From: Vagococcus zengguangii
Lineage (GTDB): Bacteria; Bacillota; Bacilli; Lactobacillales; Vagococcaceae
Direction of reading: 5' to 3'
Assembly: GCF_005145005.1 (NCBI RefSeq)
Contig: NZ_CP039712.1
Coordinates: forward strand, 1,718,501 to 1,782,500
DNA length: 64,000 nt
The stretch's first letter is position 1. Every line of letters starts with the position of its first letter. The position numbers and the translations under genes were made by a program. The notes beneath the pieces are model-generated. The model had not been told where the DNA came from. It saw only the letters and a program-made list of their open reading frames with translations, and made no database searches. This document shows positions 44,828 to 54,177 of the stretch, piece after piece.

Positions 44828-45586
44828 TTACCCTTGTAATTCTAAATGATAACTCAAGGCACTTAATGCGTAAAATGGTGCCGTTTCGGTTCTTAAAATA
44901 CGTGGCCCTAGCGCACACACTTTGGCGCCTCGTGTTTCAAATTGTTCAATCTCTTTAGGCGTTATGCCGCCTTCAGGACCGAAAATAAAGGCAATTTTCT
45001 CACCAGGTTGAATAGCATTTAAAGTTTGAACCAGTTGCGCATGTTCACCTTCTTTAGCTGCTTCTTCAAATGCCACTAAGACATGATCGTATTGAGCTAA
45101 CATGTTGTACATTTCATTGATATCCGCCAATAGCAAGACATCCGGTGATACACTGCGATGAGATTGCTCAGCTGCTTCACGGGCAATTTTTTCTAAACGC
45201 TCTTGCTTTTGACTACGCTTTTTGTCATTCCATTTCACTATCGAGGTTTTGCTAGGAAAGCCCACAATATGATGGGCGCCTAATTCCGTTGTTTTTTGCG
45301 TAATTAGCTCTAACTTATCCCCTTTTGGAAAACCACAGAATAACGTCACATCAACTGGCAGTTCGGTTGACTTTTCAATTCGTTCTACTACCTTCATCGT
45401 CAAATAGTTATCAAACAACTCCGTAATCTCAGCTTTAACTACAAGTTGCTCATCAAACACTAAATACGCTTGTTCCTCAGGTTTCATTCGCATCACGCGC
45501 GACATGTGGTGGAAAATTTCACCCGTAACCTCAATCGCTTGGTCGTCAACTTCCTCAATCGACTTCAACATAAAGTAACGCTGCAT
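44828..45586 (-). CDS. rsmE: 16S rRNA m3U1498 methyltransferase
   Basis: A 252-aa SPOUT-class methyltransferase acting on the assembled 30S subunit. An N-terminal PUA-like domain (1-70) precedes the knot domain with KTTELGAHHIVGFPS, EAAEQSHRS, the SAM loop IFGPEGGITPKEI and LGPRILRTETAPFYAL. The ATG follows the prmA stop by 2 bp, with GAGGAA upstream inside prmA, so the pair is translationally coupled. Confidence 0.96.
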   Translation of the reverse strand: MQRYFMLKSIEEVDDQAIEVTGEIFHHMSRVMRMKPEEQAYLVFDEQLVVKAEITELFDNYLTMKVVERIEKSTELPVDVTLFCGFPKGDKLELITQKTTELGAHHIVGFPSKTSIVKWNDKKRSQKQERLEKIAREAAEQSHRSVSPDVLLLADINEMYNMLAQYDHVLVAFEEAAKEGEHAQLVQTLNAIQPGEKIAFIFGPEGGITPKEIEQFETRGAKVCALGPRILRTETAPFYALSALSYHLELQG

Positions 45587-45588
45587 GC

Positions 45589-46542
45589 TTATTCCTCGTC
45601 TTTCACAGGTTTTTCAAAGACTAACGCTAACCAATCTTGTTGTTGGAATTTTTGTTGCAAGCTAAAGCCAACTTCTGTCATTTTTTCCATAATGCTTGGT
45701 TCTTTTTCCGTAATAATGCCTGACACGATAAATTTACCGCCTTCAGGTAACAAGTTCCACGCGTCTTCAATCATTAATAAAATAATGTGTGGCAAGATGT
45801 TAGCAACAATTACATCTGCTTGAATATCAATCCCTTTTAATAAATCATTCGGTGCAATTTTAACATCTTTTGCGACCGGATTTAAGTCGATATTTTGTTG
45901 CGCCGAGGCTACTGCCACTTCATCTAAGTCGTAAGCATAAACATCGCCTGCGCCAAAATGTTTCGCCGCAATACTTAAAATACCTGAACCTGTCCCAACA
46001 TCAAGCAAGGTTTCTCCCCCACGTAAGTAACTTTCTAAAGCATGTAACGTTAAAAATGTGGTTGGATGCGTGCCTGTTCCAAACGCCATGCCTGGATCCA
46101 TATAAATAATACGTTCATCGGCATGTTTTGGCTCATAACTTTCCCACTCCGGTACAATCGTTAAGAAACGACTGACTTGCACTGGATGGTAATATTTTTT
46201 CCAAGCAGTCTCCCAGTTTTTCTCTGCCACTTCGTTCGTTGATACTTCTCCTGATCCGATATTTAAGCCATATTCAGGTAATTTTGCGATTTGCTCTTTA
46301 ATCACCGGCAACACTTCCGGTAAGAAAATCGTTTCGGGGAAATACGCAATCACATGTGCCCCTTCGCGAACATGTTCGATTTCTTCTTTATTGATATACT
46401 CACCAAATTTATCTTCCGAGTAGTTGATTAAGTCTTGCGCATCTTCGATTGAGACGCCACTTGCGCCTGCTTCCATTAAGATATTCGAAATCGCCTCAAC
46501 TGCTTCTGTTTCCGTGATAACTTTTACTTCTGTCCAATTCAT
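45589..46542 (-). CDS. prmA: Ribosomal protein L11 methyltransferase
   Basis: A 317-aa SAM-dependent enzyme that trimethylates L11. The N-terminal recognition domain covers 1-115. The catalytic domain shows MDPGMAFGTGTHPTTFL, the SAM site LLDVGTGSGILSIAA and the NILPHIILLM motif. AGAGGAA is 6 bases before the ATG. It is followed at 2 bp by rsmE, the common order in Firmicutes. Confidence 0.97.
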   Translation of the reverse strand: MNWTEVKVITETEAVEAISNILMEAGASGVSIEDAQDLINYSEDKFGEYINKEEIEHVREGAHVIAYFPETIFLPEVLPVIKEQIAKLPEYGLNIGSGEVSTNEVAEKNWETAWKKYYHPVQVSRFLTIVPEWESYEPKHADERIIYMDPGMAFGTGTHPTTFLTLHALESYLRGGETLLDVGTGSGILSIAAKHFGAGDVYAYDLDEVAVASAQQNIDLNPVAKDVKIAPNDLLKGIDIQADVIVANILPHIILLMIEDAWNLLPEGGKFIVSGIITEKEPSIMEKMTEVGFSLQQKFQQQDWLALVFEKPVKDEE

Positions 46543-46578
46543 GATGGTTCCTCTTTTCTTTCACATTTCAACACGCGA

Positions 46579-47067
46579 CTAATAGCGTGGGTATGGCCAT
46601 TCTGTTTGGCCTTGAGATTTAGCTAATTGGGCTTGTTCTACTTCTGCAAAAGCCGCGTCATCCCACAATAATTCGAAGACTTCTTGCGTTTCATCTTGTA
46701 AGAAATCCATCAAGTCGCTTTCGCCTTGCTCCACTACTTGGTATAAATATTTAGCAATCGCTTCGATCGTGCCTTGCTTCATGCCTTTTTTCCCAGCGTA
46801 AGGTAATACTGCTAAGTAATCATGAGGGTCGCCTTGGTACTTGCCTTCAGGTGCTAATAAAATCGCGTCTTCAAATTCAATCACTTCTTCTTCCGACTCA
46901 ATGCCGTCTAAATCAGCAATCGTCACACTTTGATTATTATGTGCGTATAACACCACCATCACTTCAACTGTATGCTCTTTGGTGTTCCAATCAATCGCAA
47001 AGTCGTAGTCTTTCATCTCTTTTTCTAATTGTTTATCTAAAAATTCCAACATGTTCTTTTTTTTCAT
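46579..47067 (-). CDS. DUF3013 family protein
   Basis: A 162-aa acidic protein of a family found almost only in Lactobacillales; its role is unknown. It starts with a helical MLEFLDKQLEKEMKDYDFAI, has a central beta region, and ends with QTEWPYPRY. It lies 36 bp before prmA in the same direction and may be cotranscribed. A GAGAGGA box precedes the ATG at 47067 at a rather long spacing. Confidence 0.85.
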   Translation of the reverse strand: MKKKNMLEFLDKQLEKEMKDYDFAIDWNTKEHTVEVMVVLYAHNNQSVTIADLDGIESEEEVIEFEDAILLAPEGKYQGDPHDYLAVLPYAGKKGMKQGTIEAIAKYLYQVVEQGESDLMDFLQDETQEVFELLWDDAAFAEVEQAQLAKSQGQTEWPYPRY

Positions 47068-47125
47068 GGTTGTTACTTCCTCTCCTATTGGTCTTCCCTA
47101 TCATACTAAAAAAACGCGCTTTACG

Positions 47126-47518
47126 CTAGATTGCTAACGTGTCTCGAAATTCAATAATGGTTCCCTCTGGTGCCTTCACCTTAAATAATCGACCACCTTC
47201 AACTGAATAAATCTTGCCACCGTTTTTTTCTAAAAAAACCACTCCTAAAGTTTCCAATTCGCTTAACATCATTTCCAACTCATCCACATATAGACAAAAA
47301 TGTGGTATTCCACAAGTTTCTTTGTCATATGCTGCCAGTGCTTGTTTACCTGTTTGTAGTTCGATATAAAAACCATTTAGCTCTAGCCAAGTATTATACT
47401 CGCGCCCGTGAAAACCGGCTGTTTCTTGTTTTAATTCAAAACCTAGTGCTTGATAAAAAGCTAAACTCGCTTGATAATCATTGGTTTGAATGCATAAGTG
47501 ATGGACAAATTTTTTCAT
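47126..47518 (-). CDS. VOC-family protein (glyoxalase / dioxygenase fold)
   Basis: A 130-aa single-domain protein of the vicinal oxygen chelate superfamily. The N-terminal MKKFVHHLCIQTNDYQASLAFYQALGF-type start, central IPHFCLYVDELE and final GTIIEFRD are typical. His and Glu at those places would form a metal site. The ATG at 47518 lies 6 bases after GAGGAG; a longer frame to 47545 lacks support. The substrate cannot be told. Confidence 0.82.
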   Translation of the reverse strand: MKKFVHHLCIQTNDYQASLAFYQALGFELKQETAGFHGREYNTWLELNGFYIELQTGKQALAAYDKETCGIPHFCLYVDELEMMLSELETLGVVFLEKNGGKIYSVEGGRLFKVKAPEGTIIEFRDTLAI

Positions 47519-47605
47519 CATGTGCTCCTCAAATTTGATACTCAAATCTTACCACAAAGCACGCCAATTAAGTAGTAAACTTACTAGTTAAAACGTGCCC
47601 TATGG

Positions 47606-47611
47606 TATAAT
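47606..47611 (+). promoter_or_regulatory. Extended -10 of rarA
   Basis: TGG then TATAAT, 33 bp before the rarA ATG. The -35 is poor, which the extended -10 could offset. Confidence 0.55.
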
Positions 47612-47643
47612 AGAGGCAAGAATATTTCAAAGGAGGTCGTCTC

Positions 47644-48924
47644 ATGCAACAACCGTTAGCTTTTCGCATGCGACCACGCAATATCGAAGAAGTCTTTGGA
47701 CAACAACACTTAGTCGGTGAAGGCAAAATTATTCGCCGCATGGTTGACGCCAAAATGTTGTCTTCGATGATTTTATACGGCCCACCAGGCACCGGTAAAA
47801 CCAGTATCGCTAGTGCGATTGCCGGTTCAACGCGTTATGCTTTCCGTATGTTGAACGCCGCAACCGATACTAAAAAAGATTTACAAATTGTCGCCGAAGA
47901 AGCCAAAATGAGTGGCACAGTGATTTTACTGCTTGATGAAGTCCATCGTTTAGACAAGACGAAACAAGATTTTCTCTTACCTTTCTTAGAAAACGGCAAA
48001 ATTATTATGATAGGCGCAACAACTGAGAATCCTTATATTAGTATCAATCCAGCGATTCGCAGTCGTTGTCAAATTTTTGAAGTCAAATCGCTGAATGAAA
48101 CCGATATTCAAGCGGCCATTAAGCAAGCACTAAGTGATGAAGAACGCGGACTTGGTCTTTATCAAACCCGCTTAACAGACGACGCTCTGTTGCATTTATC
48201 ACGGGCAACCAATGGTGATTTACGTAGCGCCTTAAATGCTTTAGAATTGGCGGTCAAGTCAACGCAACCTGACGAAGACGGCACGATACAACTAACACTT
48301 GCAGTCATTGAAGAATGCGTCCAACGCAAAGCCTTAACTCATGACAAAAAAGGTGATGCCCACTATGACGTGATTTCGGCCTTGCAAAAATCTATTCGAG
48401 GAAGCGATGTTGATGCGGCCATGCACTATTTAGCTCGTTTAGTTGAAGCCGGCGATTTAGTAAGTATTTGTCGACGTTTAATGGTGATTGGCTATGAGGA
48501 TATCGGACTAGCTAATCCTGCCGCAGCCGCTCGCACTGTCACAGCTGTCCAAGCAGCTGAAAAATTAGGTTTCCCGGAAGCACGCATTCCGCTAGCTCAA
48601 GCGGTCGTTGATTTATGTTTATCACCAAAATCAAACAGTGCCTATTTAGCAATTGATGGTGCTTTAGCCGATATTCGTAACGGATTGGTCGGCGAAATTC
48701 CAGCCCATTTAAAAGATAGCCACTATAAAGGCGCAGCTGACTTAGGACGAGGCGTTGGCTACCAATATCCTCACGATACGCCCGACGCTTGGGTTGATCA
48801 GCAATATTTACCAACCGGTATGACTAACAAACATTATTATCAGCCAAAAATGACGGGTAAATATGAACAAGCCCTAGCTCATCGTTATCAACATTTAGAA
48901 AAAAACAAAAAAAATCGCTCATAA
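47644..48924 (+). CDS. rarA: Replication-associated recombination protein A
   Basis: A 426-aa AAA+ ATPase (RarA/MgsA) that acts at stalled replication forks. Walker A GPPGTGKTS (46-54), Walker B LLLDEVHRLD and sensor region ATTENPYISINPA are complete. The C-terminal tetramerisation domain holds VIGYEDIGLANP and HLKDSHYKGAADLG. AAAGGAGG lies 7 bases before the ATG. Confidence 0.96.
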   Translation: MQQPLAFRMRPRNIEEVFGQQHLVGEGKIIRRMVDAKMLSSMILYGPPGTGKTSIASAIAGSTRYAFRMLNAATDTKKDLQIVAEEAKMSGTVILLLDEVHRLDKTKQDFLLPFLENGKIIMIGATTENPYISINPAIRSRCQIFEVKSLNETDIQAAIKQALSDEERGLGLYQTRLTDDALLHLSRATNGDLRSALNALELAVKSTQPDEDGTIQLTLAVIEECVQRKALTHDKKGDAHYDVISALQKSIRGSDVDAAMHYLARLVEAGDLVSICRRLMVIGYEDIGLANPAAAARTVTAVQAAEKLGFPEARIPLAQAVVDLCLSPKSNSAYLAIDGALADIRNGLVGEIPAHLKDSHYKGAADLGRGVGYQYPHDTPDAWVDQQYLPTGMTNKHYYQPKMTGKYEQALAHRYQHLEKNKKNRS

Positions 48925-49136
48925 TGTTTCATGGTTTTCAATTTATTCCTAAAGTACCAATGTTTAATAATCGGATCATTAATCTACCAAAAGAAAACCT
49001 TTTCATTTGTAAAATTTCTTGAGCAATCTTCATTGCCTGATTATTTATTTTATGCTACCATTGGGTTAAGGAAATCTGTAATGTGCGCGTCGCTTCACTT
49101 CTGTGTTGACCGAACATTTTTAGTATTATATCGGGA

Positions 49137-49312
49137 TTCAAACTGATTAAAAAGAAAACAGGCCTTTTCACTTGGAAGTTTGACGTTTATTCTATGAAAC
49201 CCACCTGCATTACTAGCGGGTTCAATACTACGAAACGACTAACGGCATCGAACGGATTTCTTCTTTATTAAAACAATTTCAAGCAATTTGCCAACTCGCA
49301 AATTGCTTTTTC
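49137..49312 (+). ncRNA. Candidate structured small RNA, perhaps 6S RNA
   Basis: About 175 nt with no reading frame end in a clear terminator. A closing stem of about 12 bp with single bulges can form between 49144-49158 and 49259-49273. Inside it CGTTT/AAACG with flanking pairs and a GAA-CCC / GGG-TTC hairpin (49196-49223) give a rod with bubbles. That outline and size resemble 6S RNA, and I recall 6S genes lying near rarA in Gram-positive bacteria. The promoter is weak (TTGACC at 49106, short spacing). This fold was done by eye. Confidence 0.35.
49281..49312 (+). terminator. Terminator without an upstream ORF
   Basis: Perfect 11-bp arms at 49281-49291 and 49298-49308 with a 6-base loop and a T tract on the plus strand, 357 bp after the rarA stop. 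Confidence 0.85.
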
Positions 49313-49341
49313 TTTAAATTTTATTATTAGGAGCTTATTTC

Positions 49342-49629
49342 ATGATTAGAGTGTTACTACTATTTTTAATGGCCATGTTAGTGGCTATTGCCTTATTATT
49401 AAAAACTAAAGCAAAAGGCATCGCCCAAGTAGCTGGCTCGGAGCAAGCGAAAATAAGTATCGAGAAACTCTTCAAAAGTTTTTCAATTAGCTTAATTATC
49501 TTGGCGATTTTAGGTTTGGTCTTTGTTTATTTCAATTCAAAAGCTACGGCATTGATCTATATTGCAATCATTATGTTAACTTCTGCATTTTATAGTATCA
49601 GTTTAGCTAAGCAAATCGATTCAAAATAA
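49342..49629 (+). CDS. Small membrane protein, 95 aa
   Basis: Three predicted membrane helices (about 2-21, 46-66, 68-88) with a short polar loop between the first two. I do not recognise the family. TAGGAG lies 9 bases before the ATG. A UspA-family gene follows 24 bp downstream, so the two are probably cotranscribed, which hints at a stress-linked role but no more. Confidence 0.75.
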   Translation: MIRVLLLFLMAMLVAIALLLKTKAKGIAQVAGSEQAKISIEKLFKSFSISLIILAILGLVFVYFNSKATALIYIAIIMLTSAFYSISLAKQIDSK

Positions 49630-49653
49630 TGATGGTAAAGTTGGTGATGACAA

Positions 49654-50091
49654 ATGGACGGCAATCAATATAAACGAATTCTAGTCGCAGTGGATGGAAC
49701 AGAATCCTCTGAAAAAGCCTTAAAACAAGGCGTTGACTTAGCAAAAAAATATCATAGTGAACTGTTTATTGCCCATATCATTGACACGCGTGCTTTTCAA
49801 ACACTCTCTTCATACGATGAAGAAACCGCTCAAATTGCTAGTTCAATGGCCAATCAAACTTTGGCCGAATATGCCATCGAAGCGAGCAAAGCAGGTGTCC
49901 AACATGTTACCACGATTTTACGCTATGGTATTCCAAAAAAAGTTCTCGCATATGATTTAATCGCAGAACATCATATTGACTTGTTATTACTAGGTAGCTC
50001 AAATCTTAAAACCTTTGAAAAACTATTTTTAGGTTCGCTCAGCAATTATTTAGCCAAACATGCCACTTGTGATGTGGTGACGATAGATTAG
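49654..50091 (+). CDS. Universal stress protein, UspA family
   Basis: A 145-aa alpha/beta protein of the ATP-binding UspA type. It starts with ILVAVDGTESSEKAL and has the C-terminal nucleotide motif LLLGSSNLKTFEKLFLGS followed by LAKHATCDVVTID. The ATG has a GGTGATG box only. It is the second gene of a pair with the small membrane protein and ends in a bidirectional terminator. Confidence 0.92.
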   Translation: MDGNQYKRILVAVDGTESSEKALKQGVDLAKKYHSELFIAHIIDTRAFQTLSSYDEETAQIASSMANQTLAEYAIEASKAGVQHVTTILRYGIPKKVLAYDLIAEHHIDLLLLGSSNLKTFEKLFLGSLSNYLAKHATCDVVTID

Positions 50092-50105
50092 TATTTATGA
50101 AACAT

Positions 50106-50142
50106 AAAAAGCGTTTTTCCAAATGTTGGAAAAACGCTTTTT
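50106..50142. terminator. Bidirectional terminator between the usp gene and pepQ
   Basis: Perfect 17-bp arms at 50106-50122 and 50126-50142 with a 3-base loop and A/T tracts on both sides. Confidence 0.9.
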
Positions 50143-50149
50143 TATTAGC

Positions 50150-50177
50150 ACTAAGCAGAACATGTCCTCAAGTACCT
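50150..50177 (-). repeat. Structured repeat D: truncated unit after pepQ
   Basis: The minus strand begins AGGTACTTGAGGACATG at 50177, sharing its first A with the pepQ TAA, and matches the left end of unit B2 (AAGTGTTTGAGGACATG). The similarity stops after about 26 bases, just before the terminator hairpin. Confidence 0.65.
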
Positions 50178-51256
50178 TATCCTACAATCATCAGTTCTTT
50201 GTTGTAGTGATTTAGGTTTTCATATCCGTCTTCGGTGGCAATAATTAAGTCTTCAATACGGACACCGATGTCGCCTTGGATATAAATTCCTGGTTCAATG
50301 GAGAAGATATTACCTGGTTCAACAACACGGTCGTTAGCGGCTGAAACATCCCCTGCTTCGTGACATTCGATTCCGATAAAGTGACCTGTACGGTGCGTGA
50401 AGTATTCACCGTAACCTTTTTCGGTAATATAATCACGAGCGGCTGCATCAATTTCGCTAAATTTCACGCCTGGTTTAACGGCTGCAATCGCGCGTTTGTT
50501 TGCTTCTAAGACGATTTCATAGATGTCACGATGACGGTCTGATACTTCTTTGTAGAAAACAGTACGTGTCATATCCGAACAGTAGTCATTTTTTACGCCA
50601 CCAATATCAAGGATGACTGCATCCCCTGGTTTCACACGATCGTCATTTGTTTCGTGATGAGGATCAGCTCCGTTTGCCCCATAAGCCACAATTGGTTCAA
50701 AGGCCATCCCAGAATTACCTAATTCCTTATATATTTCAGCAAGTTTTTCCGTCATTTCTAATTCTGTTAATTCTTGTGGCAACAATTTAATTAAGCGACC
50801 AACCGCTTCATCATTATCACGTGAAGCTGCACGCATTAGTTCTTTTTCTTCTTCCGTTTTGTGAGCACGGACATCATCCATCACCTCAGAGCCTAAAACA
50901 AACTCACTAACTGGTTGACCCGTTTGTTGCATTAAGCCAAGTAAGAATTTAGCCGGCCACGTTTTATCAACCCCAATTTTACCTGCTTCTAATTGGTTGG
51001 CTAAAATTTCAATACCGTTATCAACATCATCAATATAAATAATCTCAATACCTAAGCTGCTCTTAATTTGGAACATTTTGTTCACTACTAAGCTATGTTT
51101 TCCATCTTCACGAATGACTAAGGCTAATAAACGCTCACCGGGATGAATCCATTCCCCTGTTAAATAAAAAATTGCCGCTGGATCACTGACGATAATTTGA
51201 TTAATATGGCGTTCTTTCATTAATGCCAAGACATTGGTTAAACGTTCTTGTTTCAT
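50177..51256 (-). CDS. pepQ: Xaa-Pro dipeptidase (M24 family)
   Basis: A 359-aa pita-bread metallopeptidase that releases residues before proline. The five metal ligands are in place: Asp 217 (VILDIGG), Asp 228 (CSDMTRTVF), His 292 (GHFIGIECHEAG), Glu 321 (SIEPGIY) and Glu 335 (VRIEDL). The N-terminal creatinase-like domain covers 1-125. ATG 51256 lies 7 bases after GGGGG; the long frame upstream to 51400 runs into the next gene and is not real. The structured repeat D abuts its stop. Confidence 0.93.
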   Translation of the reverse strand: MKQERLTNVLALMKERHINQIIVSDPAAIFYLTGEWIHPGERLLALVIREDGKHSLVVNKMFQIKSSLGIEIIYIDDVDNGIEILANQLEAGKIGVDKTWPAKFLLGLMQQTGQPVSEFVLGSEVMDDVRAHKTEEEKELMRAASRDNDEAVGRLIKLLPQELTELEMTEKLAEIYKELGNSGMAFEPIVAYGANGADPHHETNDDRVKPGDAVILDIGGVKNDYCSDMTRTVFYKEVSDRHRDIYEIVLEANKRAIAAVKPGVKFSEIDAAARDYITEKGYGEYFTHRTGHFIGIECHEAGDVSAANDRVVEPGNIFSIEPGIYIQGDIGVRIEDLIIATEDGYENLNHYNKELMIVG

Positions 51257-51304
51257 ATTATTTCCCCCATTTCTTATTTCGCACCTTAATTTTATCACAA
51301 AAAG

Positions 51305-51335
51305 AAAGGACTGTGATAAAATCACACAGTCCTTT
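51305..51335 (-). terminator. Terminator of the APC permease gene
   Basis: AAAGGACTGTG (51305-51315) pairs with its complement at 51325-51335, followed by T residues on the minus strand. Confidence 0.8.
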
Positions 51336-51345
51336 GAATAAAATA

Positions 51346-52683
51346 TTAAGCGGATTTCTTCTCGTAGTAGAAGTAACCTGCAAAACAAACCATAAAACAT
51401 AATAAAATAAAAATAGGAACATATGTTGGATTGGTAGCAATACCACCTACAATAATCATAATACTACCTAAAATTCCAAATATTGGACAAATTAATCCTT
51501 TGAATTTGCTCTTGATTTCCTTAGCAACATACATTTTAATTACTTGAATATAAAGTAATGGATAACACACATAGCCAAAGACAATCGCAATTTCACTAAT
51601 ATCACTACCTGGTAACACATTGAATTTCTGAGTTAAATAATGAACAAACATCCAAATTAAAGCTAAGATAAGTGCTAATGAAAAGGATGAACGCGATAAT
51701 TTCTTTTTAGGATCAATATAAGCCAATTTTTCTGCATTAGGAATCATTTTTTTACTAGCAAGTGCTTGAGGCATACGAATGCTTCCCATTATTAAACCAT
51801 TGATTACTCCGATAACAGAAATAACGACAAATAATGTAATAATAACCGCTCCTGCTTTTCCAAGCAAAGCTTGACCCACTTGATAAATCGCTTGATCACC
51901 TACTGCCAAAATATATTCCGGTCCTAGAATATTGTTCAAACTAACGAAATACAAAACATAAGCTGCCAGTACGATTAATGGACCAATCAACAACGCTAAC
52001 GGCATGTTTCGTTTTGAATCCTTCACTTCATGACTGATCGACGTCGCAATATTCCAGCCCTCGTAAGAGAACGCTACAGGCGCTAAAGCCGCTAACCAAG
52101 CGAATCCTCCAACTGACTTAACTTGTACGGTTGTTTCAGCCACAACTTCAGGACGCCAAAACACACCTAGAATAACAATCCCAATCAATGGAATTAATTT
52201 AACAAACGTCGTTAATTCTTGGAAACGACCACCAATTTTTGTTGATAAATAATTCATACCGAAAATAATTAATAAATAAGCTGTTCCTACCATAATTTCT
52301 TTTTCAAGTGTTGATTGAATGCCGAGCATAATTAACGTATAAACCCCTGCAACCCACGCAACTACGACCATAATCGTTGGCATGAAAAGGAACGTTTGGA
52401 ACCAACCAAAAGCACTAGCGATTTCTTTTGAAACAAATTCTTCAAAATAAGCCACCACGCCACCATGACGATTTGTTCTAATTGCTAACTCTGATAAACT
52501 TAAACTTCCGAAAATAATACTTAGAGCTCCTAAACATAAAACGAGCACACCTAAAGGAACACTTCCACCTGCGTAACGCAAAATATCATCCGCTTTAAAA
52601 AATATACCTGAGCCGATACATATCCCGACAATCATCGTGATTGCCGTCATTAATCCGTATTGTTGCTGACTTTCTTTCTCCAT
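51346..52683 (-). CDS. APC-family amino acid permease
   Basis: A 445-aa transporter with about twelve membrane helices. The APC signature VGICIGSGIFFKADDILRYAG in helix 1 and the ALAPVAFSYEGWNIATSISHE segment of helix 6 define the family, close to LAT-like exchangers. AGGAG lies 7 bases before the ATG. A TATAAT -10 stands at 52716-52721. Located upstream of pepQ in the same direction but with a terminator between. Substrate not predictable. Confidence 0.9.
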   Translation of the reverse strand: MEKESQQQYGLMTAITMIVGICIGSGIFFKADDILRYAGGSVPLGVLVLCLGALSIIFGSLSLSELAIRTNRHGGVVAYFEEFVSKEIASAFGWFQTFLFMPTIMVVVAWVAGVYTLIMLGIQSTLEKEIMVGTAYLLIIFGMNYLSTKIGGRFQELTTFVKLIPLIGIVILGVFWRPEVVAETTVQVKSVGGFAWLAALAPVAFSYEGWNIATSISHEVKDSKRNMPLALLIGPLIVLAAYVLYFVSLNNILGPEYILAVGDQAIYQVGQALLGKAGAVIITLFVVISVIGVINGLIMGSIRMPQALASKKMIPNAEKLAYIDPKKKLSRSSFSLALILALIWMFVHYLTQKFNVLPGSDISEIAIVFGYVCYPLLYIQVIKMYVAKEIKSKFKGLICPIFGILGSIMIIVGGIATNPTYVPIFILLCFMVCFAGYFYYEKKSA

Positions 52684-52715
52684 AGCATTTCTCCTAAAAA
52701 TAATAGATAGGTGAA

Positions 52716-52721
52716 ATTATA
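52716..52721 (-). promoter_or_regulatory. -10 box of the APC permease gene
   Basis: Consensus TATAAT on the minus strand, 33 bp before the ATG, with no strong -35. Confidence 0.5.
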
Positions 52722-52856
52722 GCACATCTCAAGTTTTTAAACAGGTTATTTCCTGAAAAAAATTTATTTTTTTGTAATGATTTAGCAAGTATTTTCTCAT
52801 TATTTACAAAAAGACTAGCATACCAGGTTATCAAACGTCTGTTATGTTTATCTGAA

Positions 52857-53615
52857 CTATTGACGTATCTCTTTCATTTTCACAAGTGTTGCTTGAATCA
52901 TATTTAAATATTCCGTTTTATGCTCTTCAATATACGATTCAAAGTATTCACGTTTTTGAGTCGTTAATTCTTTTCCTTCTTTTTGGTTCCCTAATTGGTC
53001 ATCAACTATTAATTTACCAGAGTATTTCACCTTGGAATCATTTGATTTAGCTATAATTAATTCAATTTTTTGGTCGTTATAAACACCAATAACCAAGTCA
53101 TTACCTTCGCTTATTTCTTGCCTTGTAATAACCATTAATTTAGTTGCTTCAGTTGGAATCCCATTTAATCCTGTTGGCATCACGTAAGTCCAATAAGTAC
53201 GCCCTTCTTCTTGTAAAATATAAGCATTGTTGGCCATTACTTGATTTTCATCAATTTTCCAACCTAATGTGGTTAAATTATCACGATAATCTCTTTCAGC
53301 CCAACGCATTTTAAAGTTACCCCCCACATATATCATCGCTAAAATACCGATGATAATTAAAGCTACCTTATAATACTTGTTCATTCTGATTTTTTTCGAT
53401 ACTGCTTTTGTCATTTCTGTGTCCTCCCTTAACATTTGATCAAGAGAGATATCAAATAAATCACTAAGCGCAACAATCATTTCAAGATCCGGATAATTTC
53501 TACCAACCTCCCAACTTGAAACTGCCGACCGTGAAACATTAAGTAATCCAGCTAGCTGTTCTTGTGTCCATCCTTTTTTTAATCGTTGTTCTTTAATCTT
53601 ACTTCCAATTTTCAT
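52857..53615 (-). CDS. Xre-family regulator with a membrane segment
   Basis: A 252-aa protein. Residues 4-60 are an Xre-type helix-turn-helix (KKGWTQEQLAGLLNVSRSAV). A single membrane helix lies at about 81-98 (YYKVALIIIGILAMIYVGG), and the rest, about 100-250, would be outside the cell. Such layouts suggest a membrane-bound regulator that senses an outside cue, but the sensor part is unknown to me. ATG 53615 has AGAGGTG 5 bases upstream. Confidence 0.82.
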   Translation of the reverse strand: MKIGSKIKEQRLKKGWTQEQLAGLLNVSRSAVSSWEVGRNYPDLEMIVALSDLFDISLDQMLREDTEMTKAVSKKIRMNKYYKVALIIIGILAMIYVGGNFKMRWAERDYRDNLTTLGWKIDENQVMANNAYILQEEGRTYWTYVMPTGLNGIPTEATKLMVITRQEISEGNDLVIGVYNDQKIELIIAKSNDSKVKYSGKLIVDDQLGNQKEGKELTTQKREYFESYIEEHKTEYLNMIQATLVKMKEIRQ

Positions 53616-54177
53616 GACATCACCTCTCACCCATATTATTAATAAGGTCTTTACAAAAGTACAGACACTCGTAGTATCAAGCTATCTAGCAGCATGACAC
53701 GTATCGTATCACGGATAAAATATAGCTTTTTAGACTTCACTAATTTTTTTTTTACTGCTTTTCTTCTAATAATTCTTTCAAAAATTAAAACTATCACCAA
53801 TATTATTACGTAATAACGAGAAAAACATATCATTGATTCGCTACACAAATAAATAGATTTTAGTTATTTAATATAACAATAAATGTTTGATTTAAATATT
53901 CGACATAGATTGCCTTCCATCTTATCTATCCTAGCGATTGTTCATGCTATTTTCAAGACGGTCAAATCGAAGGTACACAAAAAGACCTTCTACCGAAAAA
54001 TATTCACCAATCTTGAAAATCTGCACACTGTTCCCCTGGTATTACCAAAAAACAATCTTAATGCAGCTTCAATACATTGGCTTAATTATTCAATAGAAGA
54101 TCCCTCACTTAGTTTATTTTCTTCAGATTAACATATTTGATACTGTTAAGCAATTGCCGATCAAAAATCGGATGATT
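53616..54177. other. Intergenic, about 560 bp
   Basis: Short frames exist on both strands (for example an 82-codon plus-strand frame at 53883-54131), but none has a ribosome binding site or recognisable motif. The area may be a decayed gene; I see no repeat or RNA in it. Confidence 0.4.

Larger units (their letters stand above)
48925..49341. other. Intergenic, 417 bp
   Basis: The left part (48925-49136) shows no gene with a ribosome binding site. The right part is treated as a possible structured RNA at 49137-49312 with a terminator at its end. Confidence 0.45.

Noticed and set aside
51258-51446. N-terminal extension of pepQ and an overlapping small frame
   Set aside because: They overlap the APC permease gene and its terminator; pepQ has a good start at 51256.
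53651-53848. 65-codon minus-strand frame with a hydrophobic start
   Set aside because: No usable ribosome binding site and no recognisable domain; reads like non-coding AT-rich DNA.
53883-54131. 82-codon plus-strand frame in a large gap
   Set aside because: No ribosome binding site, no motif, and low-complexity composition typical of chance frames.
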